44,988 nt of DNA from an uncultured Prevotellaceae bacterium (lineage in GTDB: Bacteria; Bacteroidota; Bacteroidia; Bacteroidales; Bacteroidaceae), in the NCBI GenBank assembly GCA_900319385.1, contig ONOG01000035.1:1-44988 (forward strand). The letters are read 5' to 3'. Positions 34,283 through 42,870 of this stretch are shown one piece after another. Each line of letters starts with the position of its first letter. Position 1 is the stretch's first letter. The translations under genes were made by a program, and so were the position numbers. The notes under the pieces were generated by a model. That model ran no database searches. It was given only the letters and a program-made list of their open reading frames with translations, and was not told the DNA's origin.

Positions 34283-36087
34283 GGGCGATAGATGCATTGT
34301 TGCTGGAGCTCGTCGGGCATGAAGGGCGCCATCTTCTCGAGCGGAGCCGACGACATACGGCCGGTCTGCTTGTCCATGAACGAGGCCGACTTGGGGAAGA
34401 GCGTCTGCTCGGGGTGCATGTGCACCTCGCAGATGCAGGGTCCGTCGGTCTGTAGTGTCTGGCGGATGGCAGCGGTGAGTGCCTCACCGTTTTCGCGAAT
34501 GCTGACGTAGGGGATGCCGTAGGCAGCGGCAATTTTCTCTAAATCCGGACAGACGACGCCGCTCTGCGGGTTGGAGCCGGTGAAGTGGCCGTGGAAGAAC
34601 GACTTCTGCGTGGTCTTGATGGCGAGGTAGCTCTCGTTCTCCAGCACGAACAGCTTGAGCGGCAGACGGTAGGTGACGAGGGTCTGCAGCTCCTGCAGGT
34701 TCATCTGGATGGAGCCGTCGCCCGTGACGCAGACCGTGCGTCCGCGGTCGTTGCTCACGCAGGCGCCGATGGCTGCCGGCAGGCCGTAGCCCATGGCTGC
34801 GCAACCTTGGTTGGCAAACACCCGCACGCCCTTCTTGACCTGCATGGCCTGGAAGGTGCAGGTGTAGGCAGTGCCGTTGCCCGTGACGACGACGTCGGCG
34901 GCAGTGAGCTGACGGAACAGTTCGTCGGCAAAACGATAGGAATTGGTGTAGCCCGGACAGTCGGGGTTGTCGTCGAAGAGGGTGGGAAGCTTCGCCTCGA
35001 TGCTGCGCCCCCACTGCCGCCAAGGCTCAAACGAGGGCAGACTCCGCTGCGCGGTCAGCGTCAGCAGACGGTCGATGGCCTCGTCGAGCAGGGCGTGAAT
35101 CTTGAGGTCGATGCTCAGCGTCGGCTTCGAGAGTTCGGCGGCGTCGGCGTCGATCATCACCTTGTAGGCACGGGGCGCCAGCAGGTCGTAGGCATAGCTG
35201 ACCTGACGGATGGACAGACGGGTGCCCATGACGATGAGCAGGTCGGCATTCTGCACCATGATATTGCCGATGCGGTCGCCGCAGATGCCTGGCTTTCCGA
35301 AGCAGAGCGGGTGGTCGTGCCAGATGAGGTCGCTGCCGCTGATGGCCGTGACGACGGGGATGCCGAGCCGTTCGGCGAGCGTGATGAACTGCGCTTCGCG
35401 GCGGGCCAGCCGCACGCCGTTGCCCACGTAGATGACGGGCGACTGCGCCTGGTCGATTCGCTCAAGGAGGTCGTGCAGCTGCCGGTCGATGAGGTCGTGG
35501 TCGTAGGGGTCAGCCAGTTCGGCAGGGTCGAAGTCGCGCAGGTCCCGTTCATCGACCATCGCGCCCTGAATGTCGAGCGGCACGTCGATCCACACGGGGC
35601 CGGGCCGCCCGCCGAGGGCGATGGCGATGGCCTTGTCAATCTCGTATTTCACATCGCGCACGTCGGTGATGGTGACGCAGTATTTCGTAATGCTGCGCAC
35701 CATGCTCTTGATATCTGCCTCCTGGTCGCCGAGCTGTCGGAGCGGCAGTTCGGGACAGGCTGCGATGGTGGTGCTCTGCTTTACCTGCCCCGAAATATAC
35801 AGGCCGGGGATGGAGTCGAGCCACTGACCCAGCACACCCGTGATGGCGTTGGTGCCGCCAGGGCCGGTCGTGACGCAGGTGACCGCCAACTGTCCGCTGG
35901 CGCGGTAGTATCCCTCGCCGGCGATGGCAGATGCCTGTTCGTGGTGGTTGCACACGTAGCTGAGTCCTTCGGTGTGTCCGATGCTGTCGTTCAGGTGCAT
36001 GGCTCCGCCGCCGGTCACGAGAAAGCAATGGCGGACTCCGTAGCGCTGAACGAGATATTGGAAGATGAAATCGCTGACTTTTATCAT
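34279..36087 (-). CDS. ThDP-dependent acetolactate synthase-like enzyme, candidate YerE-type
   Basis: The 602-residue protein has the three domains of acetohydroxyacid synthases. The pyrimidine-binding domain has catalytic Glu50 in CNHHEQASAIAGEGY. A central domain follows (about 190-340). The pyrophosphate-binding domain has GDGSIQMNLQELQTL. It has GPGGTNAITGVLGQWLDS, as in synthase large subunits. Position in a CDP-deoxysugar operon, with no ilvN, argues against branched amino acid synthesis and for YerE, which adds an acetyl group to a CDP-keto-deoxysugar to make the branch of yersiniose. The start at 36087 overlaps the SDR stop as ATGA. The in-frame sequence upstream is only the other frame of the SDR gene. 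Confidence 0.82.
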   Translation of the reverse strand: MIKVSDFIFQYLVQRYGVRHCFLVTGGGAMHLNDSIGHTEGLSYVCNHHEQASAIAGEGYYRASGQLAVTCVTTGPGGTNAITGVLGQWLDSIPGLYISGQVKQSTTIAACPELPLRQLGDQEADIKSMVRSITKYCVTITDVRDVKYEIDKAIAIALGGRPGPVWIDVPLDIQGAMVDERDLRDFDPAELADPYDHDLIDRQLHDLLERIDQAQSPVIYVGNGVRLARREAQFITLAERLGIPVVTAISGSDLIWHDHPLCFGKPGICGDRIGNIMVQNADLLIVMGTRLSIRQVSYAYDLLAPRAYKVMIDADAAELSKPTLSIDLKIHALLDEAIDRLLTLTAQRSLPSFEPWRQWGRSIEAKLPTLFDDNPDCPGYTNSYRFADELFRQLTAADVVVTGNGTAYTCTFQAMQVKKGVRVFANQGCAAMGYGLPAAIGACVSNDRGRTVCVTGDGSIQMNLQELQTLVTYRLPLKLFVLENESYLAIKTTQKSFFHGHFTGSNPQSGVVCPDLEKIAAAYGIPYVSIRENGEALTAAIRQTLQTDGPCICEVHMHPEQTLFPKSASFMDKQTGRMSSAPLEKMAPFMPDELQQQCIYRP

Positions 36088-37016
36088 ATTGCGTGTGAAT
36101 TGGATGCTTGGTGTTGGATGATGTCGCAGACGACGTCGCGAAACGTGCTGTCGCCGACGTAGCCAATCGTCCGTCTGAGCTTGGTGAGGTCGGGATTGAG
36201 CGACACGAGGTTGGCGGGTTGGATGACGCCGTAGCGGAGTGGGCTTCGCGAGCGACAGAGGACTTTCATCTCTTCGACGAACTCGCGCAGCGGACGGACG
36301 TCGTCCGAGGCGATGTTGAAGACCTCTTGACGGAAATCGGGGTGAGAAAGGGCATAGGCGCACAGGCGGCTGACCTGCTCGGCGGCGTCGCTTACGTTCA
36401 GGAAATTCCACAGTTGGGTGCAGGGGGAGAGGTCGATGGCTTCGTGGCGCAACATCCGTCCGACACACGTCATGACGAGGGTCCACGGATGGTCGCCCAC
36501 GCCGAAGAGACTGAAAATGCGCAGGTGAAGGTATTTCAGGCCCAGTGTCTGGGCTTGTGAACAACACTGGCGGTAGGCCTCGAGTTTAGCTTTGCCGTAG
36601 GCTGAAAAAGGGTGGCAGGGCGTCTGTTCACTGATGATACCGAGTTGCGTGCCATATTCTGCTTGTGAGCCGGCGTCGGCAAACAGCTGGCACCCCATCT
36701 TCGCGGCCGATTGCAGGGCGTCGAGGGCATGGCGGATGTTCGCGTGCTGGATGTCTTCGGCGTTGCGTCCGTCGTGGCCGGTGCCCGCCCATGCCAGATG
36801 GATGAACACGTCGGCGCGTGGAATGAGGGTGTACAGCTGGCCGTAATCAGCCAGCTGGGCCTCGACAATCTGTAGCGCAGGGTGTGAACCAAGCTTAGAA
36901 ACAGCTCTCGGATGATTGCGACAAACGGCAATCACCCGATGGCCCTTTCCCAACAGATGGCGCACCAGTTGGGAACCGATGAAACTGGTGGCACCTGTCA
37001 GGACGTATGTTTGCAT
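36084..37016 (-). CDS. NAD(P)-dependent sugar epimerase/reductase (extended SDR)
   Basis: The 310-residue product has a Rossmann start TGATSFIGSQLVRHL, a catalytic Tyr-x-x-x-Lys in FSAYGKAKLEAY, and FNIASDDVRPLREFVEEM near the substrate side. This fits reductases or epimerases acting on nucleotide-deoxysugars such as CDP-abequose synthase or YerF. With the YerE-like gene next to it, reduction of the branched ketosugar (YerF role) is the most likely function, but the sequence does not prove it. Its start lies within the end of rfbG (19-bp overlap) and its stop overlaps the next ATG. Confidence 0.8.
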   Translation of the reverse strand: MQTYVLTGATSFIGSQLVRHLLGKGHRVIAVCRNHPRAVSKLGSHPALQIVEAQLADYGQLYTLIPRADVFIHLAWAGTGHDGRNAEDIQHANIRHALDALQSAAKMGCQLFADAGSQAEYGTQLGIISEQTPCHPFSAYGKAKLEAYRQCCSQAQTLGLKYLHLRIFSLFGVGDHPWTLVMTCVGRMLRHEAIDLSPCTQLWNFLNVSDAAEQVSRLCAYALSHPDFRQEVFNIASDDVRPLREFVEEMKVLCRSRSPLRYGVIQPANLVSLNPDLTKLRRTIGYVGDSTFRDVVCDIIQHQASNSHAI

Positions 37017-38104
37017 GGAATGGAGGTGAATTCTTCAAGCTGCCCGACACACAGCGCATAGACATCCTCGTTGCGATAGCGGCGGTACCACTCGGCGGTG
37101 AGGCGACAGCACTCCTGGATGTCGGTGCGGGGAGTCCAGCCCAGACGGAAGCGGGCTTTGCTGATGTCGAGCATGAGGAGCTGTGCCTCGTGCAGGGCGT
37201 TGGGGTCGGACACGTCGCGCAGTGTGCCCTGGCCATAGTGGTGGACGATGAGCGATGCGACGTCCCACACCTCAGTGGTGCTCTCCATTTGCGGACCGAA
37301 GTTCCAGCCTTCGCAGTAGGCTGTCGGGCCCTCCAGCATCTTGGCAGCGAGCAGCAGGTAGCCGCTGAGCGGTTCGAGCACGTGCTGCCACGGACGGATG
37401 GCGTGTGGACTGCGGATGTCGATGGGCTGTCCGGCTTCGAGGGCACGGATGCAGTCGGGCACGATGCGGTCCTTGGCCCAGTCGCCGCCGCCGATGACGT
37501 TGCCGGCACGCACACTGGCAAGGCTGACCCTGTGCTTCCGACCGTAGTCAGCGGGGTTGAAGAAACTGCGGCGCCACGAACTGATGGCGATTTCGCAGGC
37601 TCCCTTCGACGAACTGTAGGGGTCGTAGCCTCCCATGGGTTCGTCCTCGCGGTAGCCCCACAGCTGGTTTTTGTTCTCGTAGCACTTGTCGGTCGTAATC
37701 ATGACTGCCGCCCGTACGCTGGACGTGTGGCGGATGGCTTCCATGACATTGACGGTGCCCATGACGTTGGTCTCGTAGGTCTCGGCTGGAATGTCGTAGC
37801 TGAGGCGTACGAGGGGCTGGGCTGCGAGGTGGAACACAACTTCGGGCTGGTATTCAGTAAAGATGTCGAGGAGCTGCTGACGGTTGCGTATGTCGGCGCG
37901 CAGGTCGGCCAGGATTTTCTGCCCGATGCCGCTGAGCACATAGTTATCGCGCTCGGTCAGTGGGTCAAGCCCGAGCCCGACGACTTCGCAGCCCAGCTCG
38001 CGGAGCCAGATGCAGAGCCATGAACCCTTGAAGCCTGTGTGGCCGGTGACGAGCACGCGACGGCCTTGCAGTTGTTGTCGTACGTATGTGTCGTTGGCGT
38101 TCAT
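36998..38104 (-). CDS. rfbG: CDP-glucose 4,6-dehydratase
   Basis: Converts CDP-glucose to CDP-4-keto-6-deoxyglucose. The 368-residue SDR has VLVTGHTGFKGSWLCIWL, the family-specific GHTGFKGSW motif, FHLAAQPLVRLSY, TTDKCYEN, and YDPYSSSKGACEIA with the catalytic Tyr and Lys. GNVIGGGDWAKDRIVPD is also typical. The ATG overlaps the rfbH stop as ATGA. Also called ddhB. Confidence 0.94.
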   Translation of the reverse strand: MNANDTYVRQQLQGRRVLVTGHTGFKGSWLCIWLRELGCEVVGLGLDPLTERDNYVLSGIGQKILADLRADIRNRQQLLDIFTEYQPEVVFHLAAQPLVRLSYDIPAETYETNVMGTVNVMEAIRHTSSVRAAVMITTDKCYENKNQLWGYREDEPMGGYDPYSSSKGACEIAISSWRRSFFNPADYGRKHRVSLASVRAGNVIGGGDWAKDRIVPDCIRALEAGQPIDIRSPHAIRPWQHVLEPLSGYLLLAAKMLEGPTAYCEGWNFGPQMESTTEVWDVASLIVHHYGQGTLRDVSDPNALHEAQLLMLDISKARFRLGWTPRTDIQECCRLTAEWYRRYRNEDVYALCVGQLEEFTSIPCKHTS

Positions 38105-39441
38105 CGGGCGTTGTTTTCGCAGAAGGTGCGGATGGTCTGCACCATGTAGTTAAGTTTGTCGGGCGTCATGCCAGGATAGACACCGATCCAGAACGTCTGG
38201 TTCATGATGGTGTCGGTCGTCGTGAGCGGTGCAGCGACGCGGTAGTCTCTGCCTTCGACGTACGGCTCGAAGGCGGGATGCTTGAGCAGGTTGCCCGCAA
38301 AGAGGTTGCGCGTCTGGATCTTCTTTTCCTCAAGATGTTGGGTCAGGTCGTTGCGAGTGAACCCTGCGTCGTCCTTGACGGTGATGAGGAATCCGAACCA
38401 CGAGGGACGCGAGTTTGCCTGAGCCTCGGGCAGGATGAGTCCAGGTGTGCCGTCGAGTCCGCTGCGGAGCACGTCGAAGTTCTCGCGACGGCGGGCGACG
38501 ATGGTGTCGAGTTTGTCGAGTTGTGCGCAACCGATGGCGGCTTGCATGTCGGTGGCTTTGAGATTGAAGCCGAGGTGGCTATAGACGTATTTGTGGTCGT
38601 AGCCGATGGGCAGCTGGCCGAACTGGCGACTGAAGCGGTAGCCACAGGTGTTGTCCACGCCGCCGAGGCACCAGCACTCGCGTCCCCAGTCGCGATAGCT
38701 GTTGACAAACTTGTGGAGCTCGGCATTGTTGGTATAGACGGCTCCGCCTTCACCCATGGTCATGTGGTGGGGCGGGTAGAACGAGCTGGTGCCGATGTCG
38801 CCAATGGTGCCCGTCTTGCGCCACTGCCCATCGATGTAGTATTCCGAACCGAGGGCGTCGCAGTTGTCTTCGATGAGCCACAGATTGTGCTTCTTGCAGA
38901 AGTTGACCACCGCCTGTAGGTCGAAGGGGTTGCCGAGGCTGTGCGCCACCATGACGGCCTTGGTGCGGTCGGACAGAGCTGCTTCGAGTTGTCCGACGTT
39001 CAGGTTGTAGTCGCGCAGTGTGACATCGACAAAGACAGGCACCGCACCGTACTGCATGATGGGGGCGACGGTAGTGGGGAAGGCGGCAGCGACGGTGATG
39101 ACTTCGTCGCCACGACGGATCTGTCGCGGGCCGAGTTCGGGCGCGGTGAGGGCATAGAAGGCCAGAAGGTTGGCAGACGATCCGCTGTTGACGAGCGAAC
39201 AGTGCTTGACGCCCAGCCACGCAGCGAAGCGGTGCTCGAAGCGCGTGGCCCAAGGGCCGGCCGTGAGCCAGAAGTCGAGCGACGAATCGACGAGGTTGAC
39301 CATTTCGTCGGCGTCGAAGTAGCGGCCGCCGTAGTTGATACGTGTTTTCCCAGGAATAAATTCGGAGAGCTCGGCGTGAGCTACTTTGTAGTACTCGCGC
39401 GTGAGTTCGAGGATTTGCTTTTTCAGTTCTTCTTTATGCAT
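38101..39441 (-). CDS. rfbH: CDP-4-keto-6-deoxyglucose 3-dehydrase (E1)
   Basis: PMP- and [2Fe-2S]-dependent enzyme that removes the 3-hydroxyl on the way to 3,6-dideoxyhexoses. The ATG at 39441 (MHKEELKKQILELTREYY) gives 446 residues. An upstream in-frame ATG runs into the rfbF gene and was rejected. In place of the aminotransferase lysine it has histidines 225-226 in FYPPHHMTMGEGG, the family hallmark. The cluster cysteines CWC and NTC are present as C-x-C-x7-C. The first cysteine (NCDALGS) is 61 residues before them, four more than I recall for the enteric enzyme, because of a short insertion. The usual electron-transfer partner (E3, ddhD) is not in the window. Confidence 0.93.
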   Translation of the reverse strand: MHKEELKKQILELTREYYKVAHAELSEFIPGKTRINYGGRYFDADEMVNLVDSSLDFWLTAGPWATRFEHRFAAWLGVKHCSLVNSGSSANLLAFYALTAPELGPRQIRRGDEVITVAAAFPTTVAPIMQYGAVPVFVDVTLRDYNLNVGQLEAALSDRTKAVMVAHSLGNPFDLQAVVNFCKKHNLWLIEDNCDALGSEYYIDGQWRKTGTIGDIGTSSFYPPHHMTMGEGGAVYTNNAELHKFVNSYRDWGRECWCLGGVDNTCGYRFSRQFGQLPIGYDHKYVYSHLGFNLKATDMQAAIGCAQLDKLDTIVARRRENFDVLRSGLDGTPGLILPEAQANSRPSWFGFLITVKDDAGFTRNDLTQHLEEKKIQTRNLFAGNLLKHPAFEPYVEGRDYRVAAPLTTTDTIMNQTFWIGVYPGMTPDKLNYMVQTIRTFCENNAR

Positions 39442-39509
39442 GATGAAAGAGGGATGGTTGGGGGAGTGAGGGTCGCTGCGACGGGGACGCAGCATGGGTG
39501 GACAGGACG

Positions 39510-40289
39510 TTACCAGCACTTCCAGGGGGCATTGCCCTGTTTCCACATGTCGTTCAGCTCGGTGTTGTCGCGCATCATGTCCATGGGTTTCCAGAAGCCG
39601 CGGTGCTTGTAGGCGTGCATTTTTCCTTCGCGGGCCATACGTTCGAGGGGTGCCTTTTCGAACACACAGCTGTCGTCGCCTTCGGGCAGGTAGTCGAACA
39701 CCTCCGGCTCGCAGACGAAGTAGCCGGCGTTGATCCAGTTGCCGTCGCCGTCGGGCTTTTCGAGGAACGAGGTCACCATGCCGGTCTGGTGGTCAATTTG
39801 TACGGAGCCAAACTTGCCGGCCGGCTTGTAAACAGTCATCGAGATGGCGGCGCGGCTCTGTTCATGGGCACGGATGGTGTCGGCGATGTCGAGGTCGGTG
39901 ACGCCGTCGCCGTAGGTGAGGCAGAAGCGCTCGTTGCCGATGTAAGGCTGGATGCGCTTCACACGGCCGCCGGTCATGGTGTTGAGTCCCGTGTCGATCA
40001 TCGTGACGCGCCACTGCTCGGAGTGGTTGCTGTGTATGTCAACGGTGTTGGTCGCCAGATCGACCGTCATGTCGCTGTTGTGGGTGAAGTAGTTGGCGAA
40101 ATACTCCTTGATGACATACTGCTTATAGCCGCAGCAAATGACGAAGTCGTTGATGCCGTAGTGGCTGTACGTCTTCATGATGTGCCAGAGGATGGGCTTT
40201 CCGCCAATCTCGACCATAGGCTTCGGTATCAGATGTGTCGCTTCGCTGAGTCGCGATCCGAACCCACCTGCCAATATCACGGCTTTCAT
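39510..40289 (-). CDS. rfbF: Glucose-1-phosphate cytidylyltransferase
   Basis: Makes CDP-glucose from CTP and glucose-1-phosphate, the first step of CDP-deoxysugar synthesis. The 259 residues open with the nucleotidyltransferase loop VILAGGFGSRLSEATHLIPKP and contain GKPILWHIMKTYSHYG, the metal site in LTYGDGVTDLD, and FLEKPDGDGNWINAGYFV. First gene of the operon, with a -7 box at 40357 and a leader hairpin. A gap of 68 bp leads to rfbH. All later genes overlap. Confidence 0.96.
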   Translation of the reverse strand: MKAVILAGGFGSRLSEATHLIPKPMVEIGGKPILWHIMKTYSHYGINDFVICCGYKQYVIKEYFANYFTHNSDMTVDLATNTVDIHSNHSEQWRVTMIDTGLNTMTGGRVKRIQPYIGNERFCLTYGDGVTDLDIADTIRAHEQSRAAISMTVYKPAGKFGSVQIDHQTGMVTSFLEKPDGDGNWINAGYFVCEPEVFDYLPEGDDSCVFEKAPLERMAREGKMHAYKHRGFWKPMDMMRDNTELNDMWKQGNAPWKCW

Positions 40290-40338
40290 GTCCTGTGCAA
40301 TGTTTGGGGAAGAATGGTATAGTGTACTGCTGTAGGTG

Positions 40339-40364
40339 CAGACTTTTTATCGTCTGCAAAGTTA
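40339..40364 (-). promoter_or_regulatory. -7 element and leader hairpin before rfbF
   Basis: On the minus strand TAACTTTG (40357-40364) is a perfect -7 box. The -33 position reads CCTG, a poor match. Directly after it GCAGAC-GATAAAAA-GTCTGC forms a 6-bp hairpin (40339-40358) at the likely transcript start. Bases 40365-40476 contain no gene. Confidence 0.5.
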
Positions 40365-40476
40365 CTGAATTTTTCTTGAATAACAGGGAAAAAGGCGAGA
40401 AAAACTTCGGCGGCGGGCAATCAGCACTCTAATATAGGTACGTGCGCGCGAGGCTGTGAGCTTGTCGGCGTGTGTT

Positions 40477-41343
40477 TTATCGGCAGGCTTTCAGTTCTTT
40501 CTTCAGCGAGGCGCGGGGAACGCCGAGGGCGATGGCCTGCTCGAAGTCGGTGAGTGCCAGGCGTCGGTTGCCTTGCTGCAGGTGCAGATACGCCCGTGCG
40601 AGCAGGTAGTTGGTGTTTTTCGAGTCGAGCAAGATGGCGCGGTCGAGGTCGATGATGGCCAGTTCGGCCTGTTTGTTCTCGGCATACATCCCGCTGCGGA
40701 TGCTGTAGAGCTCAGCATCGGTGGGCGAAGCCTCGACCATCAGGGTGATACGCTGGAGGGCTTCGGACAGATGTCCTGTGTCGTGCTCGAGCATTGCCAT
40801 TCCCAGTAGGGCCAGACGGTGGTCGGGCTGATGCTCGAGGATGCGGGTGTAGTCGGTACGGGCCTCGGTGAAGAGACGCTGTTTGTGGTAGCAGTAGGCG
40901 CGATAGTTGCGCATATCCACGTTGTCGGGGGTGAGGTCGAGGATGGTGGTGAGGTCCATCACCGCCTTGCCCCATTGCTCGAGCCGCATGTAGAGGGTGG
41001 CGCGGTCCTGAATCAGGGGTATCGCTTCGGGTGTGATGTTGAGGGCCAGTGTGTAGGACTCGATCGCCTCTTCGGCTTTCTTCGTCTGGCGAGGGTCTTG
41101 CCAGTACTGACGTTCCTGAATCTTCCCGAGGTTGCTGAACACGAGGGCGTTGCGGTAGTCGTTCGGCGATGCCTTCAGGGCTTGTCGAAAGAGCTGCTCG
41201 GCTTGCGGCAGGCTGTCGTGGCTGGCTGCACCGAGGGCACGTTCGATCAGCTGCTCATAGGTCTGGGCAGCAACGTGGCTGCCGCATAGGAGACAGAGGA
41301 GGAGAGTGGCGAGGTGGCGGGTCATTGGCTGGAGATGGTTCAT
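40477..41343 (-). CDS. Secreted or periplasmic tetratricopeptide-repeat protein
   Basis: The 288-residue product has a signal peptide (about 1-27, ending GSHVAAQ) and six or seven TPR units over about 30-285, for example [32 protein letters not shown] and [25 protein letters not shown] domains bind partner proteins. The target is unknown. Its ATG overlaps the rsgA stop as ATGA, so it is co-translated with rsgA. Met7 is another possible start. Confidence 0.85.
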   Translation of the reverse strand: MNHLQPMTRHLATLLLCLLCGSHVAAQTYEQLIERALGAASHDSLPQAEQLFRQALKASPNDYRNALVFSNLGKIQERQYWQDPRQTKKAEEAIESYTLALNITPEAIPLIQDRATLYMRLEQWGKAVMDLTTILDLTPDNVDMRNYRAYCYHKQRLFTEARTDYTRILEHQPDHRLALLGMAMLEHDTGHLSEALQRITLMVEASPTDAELYSIRSGMYAENKQAELAIIDLDRAILLDSKNTNYLLARAYLHLQQGNRRLALTDFEQAIALGVPRASLKKELKACR

Positions 41344-42266
41344 TGGCGGTAGCGGTTTTCGTCCTTGTCGTCGAGCATCGAGAGATACGAGGCGTAGCGG
41401 CTCTCGGCGATATCATGGCGCTCGACGGCATCGCGCACGGCGCAGCCTGGTTCGTGGGTGTGGGTGCAGTTGTTGAAGCGACAGTCGTGGGAGAAACGGA
41501 AGATTTCCCTGAAATAGTGTCCCACTTCCTCACGCTCCATGTCGAAGGTGCCGAAGCCTTTCACGCCAGGTGTGTCGATGATGTAGCCGCCGTCGGGCAG
41601 CGGAAACATCTCGGAGAAGGTGGTGGTGTGGCGCCCTGTGTTGTAGGCGTCCGACACCTCGGCGGTGCGGAGGTTCAGGGTGGGGAAGAGTCGGTTGATG
41701 AGTGTCGATTTTCCCACACCGCTGTTGCCGCTGAGCAGGGTCATTTTGCCCTGCAGCAGGGTGCGCAGTTCTTCCACACCTTCGCCGGTCTCGGCGCTGA
41801 CCGTGCGGCACGCGTAGCCCACCGTCTCGTACAGGTGGCAGAATCCGGACAGAAGTTCCCTGTCGTCCTGGTCGGTCAACAGGTCGATTTTGTTGAAGAT
41901 CAGGACGACAGGGATTCGGTATGCCTCGGCCGAAGCCAGGAAACGATCGATGAACGTTGTGGCGGTTTCGGGCTGGCGGAGCGTGACGATGAGGAAACAC
42001 TGATCGACGTTGGCAGCCAGGATGTGCGACTGTTTCGACAGGTTGGTCGCCCGTCGGATCACGTAGTTCTTGCGGTCGTCGATGGCTGTGATGAGGGCTT
42101 CGCTCTCGACGGTGTGGAAGGTGACGCCGTCGCCGATAGCGATGGGATTGGTCGAACGGATGCCGCGCAGGCGAAAGTTCCCCTTCGCCCGCGCTTCCCA
42201 TGTCGAGCCGTCGTCAGCCAGTACGGTGTACCAGCTGCCGGTGTTGCGGATGACGAGTCCGTGCAT
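41340..42266 (-). CDS. rsgA: Ribosome small-subunit-dependent GTPase RsgA
   Basis: GTPase that tests and matures the 30S subunit. The 308 residues show an N-terminal OB fold (about 1-65) and a circularly permuted GTPase: FNKIDLL (G4) first, then [15 protein letters not shown] (G1), and DTPGVKGFG (G3). A C-terminal zinc knuckle follows, with cysteines and histidine in [14 protein letters not shown]. It follows frr by 22 bp. Confidence 0.95.
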   Translation of the reverse strand: MHGLVIRNTGSWYTVLADDGSTWEARAKGNFRLRGIRSTNPIAIGDGVTFHTVESEALITAIDDRKNYVIRRATNLSKQSHILAANVDQCFLIVTLRQPETATTFIDRFLASAEAYRIPVVLIFNKIDLLTDQDDRELLSGFCHLYETVGYACRTVSAETGEGVEELRTLLQGKMTLLSGNSGVGKSTLINRLFPTLNLRTAEVSDAYNTGRHTTTFSEMFPLPDGGYIIDTPGVKGFGTFDMEREEVGHYFREIFRFSHDCRFNNCTHTHEPGCAVRDAVERHDIAESRYASYLSMLDDKDENRYRQ

Positions 42267-42288
42267 ACGATGTCGGAAGGAACAGACC

Positions 42289-42849
42289 TCAGACGGTCAT
42301 GATTTCCTTGTTCTTCGCATCGAGCATCTCGTCCAGGCGCTTGATGTACTTGTCGTGGGTCTTCTGGACTTTCTCTTCGGCGTCCTTCTCCACGTCCTCG
42401 GGCACACCGTTCTTCACGCTCTTCTTCAGTTTGTCGATACACTCGCGTCGTGCGTTGCGCACCGAGATCTTGGCTGTTTCGGCCTCCTTCGAGCACTGCT
42501 TGGTGAGGTCGCGGCGGCGTTCCTCGGTCAGTGCGGGGATGCCGAGGCGGATCACTTCGCCGTTGTTCTCGGGCATGATGCCGACGCTGGAGTCGATGAT
42601 GGCCTTCTCGATGACGCGGAACATCGACTTGTCCCACGGCTTGATGGTGATGCTGCGTGCGTCGGGTGTGGCGAGCGAGGCGACATTCGACAGTGGCACC
42701 ATGCTGCCGTAGCTATCGACGCGGATGGCGTCGAGGATGTGTACGTTGGCCTTGCCTGCACGGATGCGGCTCAGGCTCTCTTCGAGGTGCATGGCAGCGA
42801 GCTCCATGGCTTCCTCGGCTTCTTCCAAAAATAATTTTACGTCTTCCAT
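42289..42849 (-). CDS. frr: Ribosome recycling factor
   Basis: Splits the post-termination ribosome together with EF-G. The 186 residues are the normal length, with [18 protein letters not shown] near the N-terminus and [19 protein letters not shown] before the second helix of the bundle, the most conserved segment of the family. It lies 21 bp after the fumarase gene and 22 bp before rsgA, so the three are likely one transcript. Confidence 0.96.
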   Translation of the reverse strand: MEDVKLFLEEAEEAMELAAMHLEESLSRIRAGKANVHILDAIRVDSYGSMVPLSNVASLATPDARSITIKPWDKSMFRVIEKAIIDSSVGIMPENNGEVIRLGIPALTEERRRDLTKQCSKEAETAKISVRNARRECIDKLKKSVKNGVPEDVEKDAEEKVQKTHDKYIKRLDEMLDAKNKEIMTV

Positions 42850-42870
42850 GTCTGATTGGAGTGTTGGCTA

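Noticed and set aside
36088..36567. An N-terminal extension of the ThDP enzyme
   Set aside because: The extra 160 codons are Arg/Pro/His-rich and lie opposite in frame to the real SDR gene. The ATG at 36087 overlaps the SDR stop and fits the family start.
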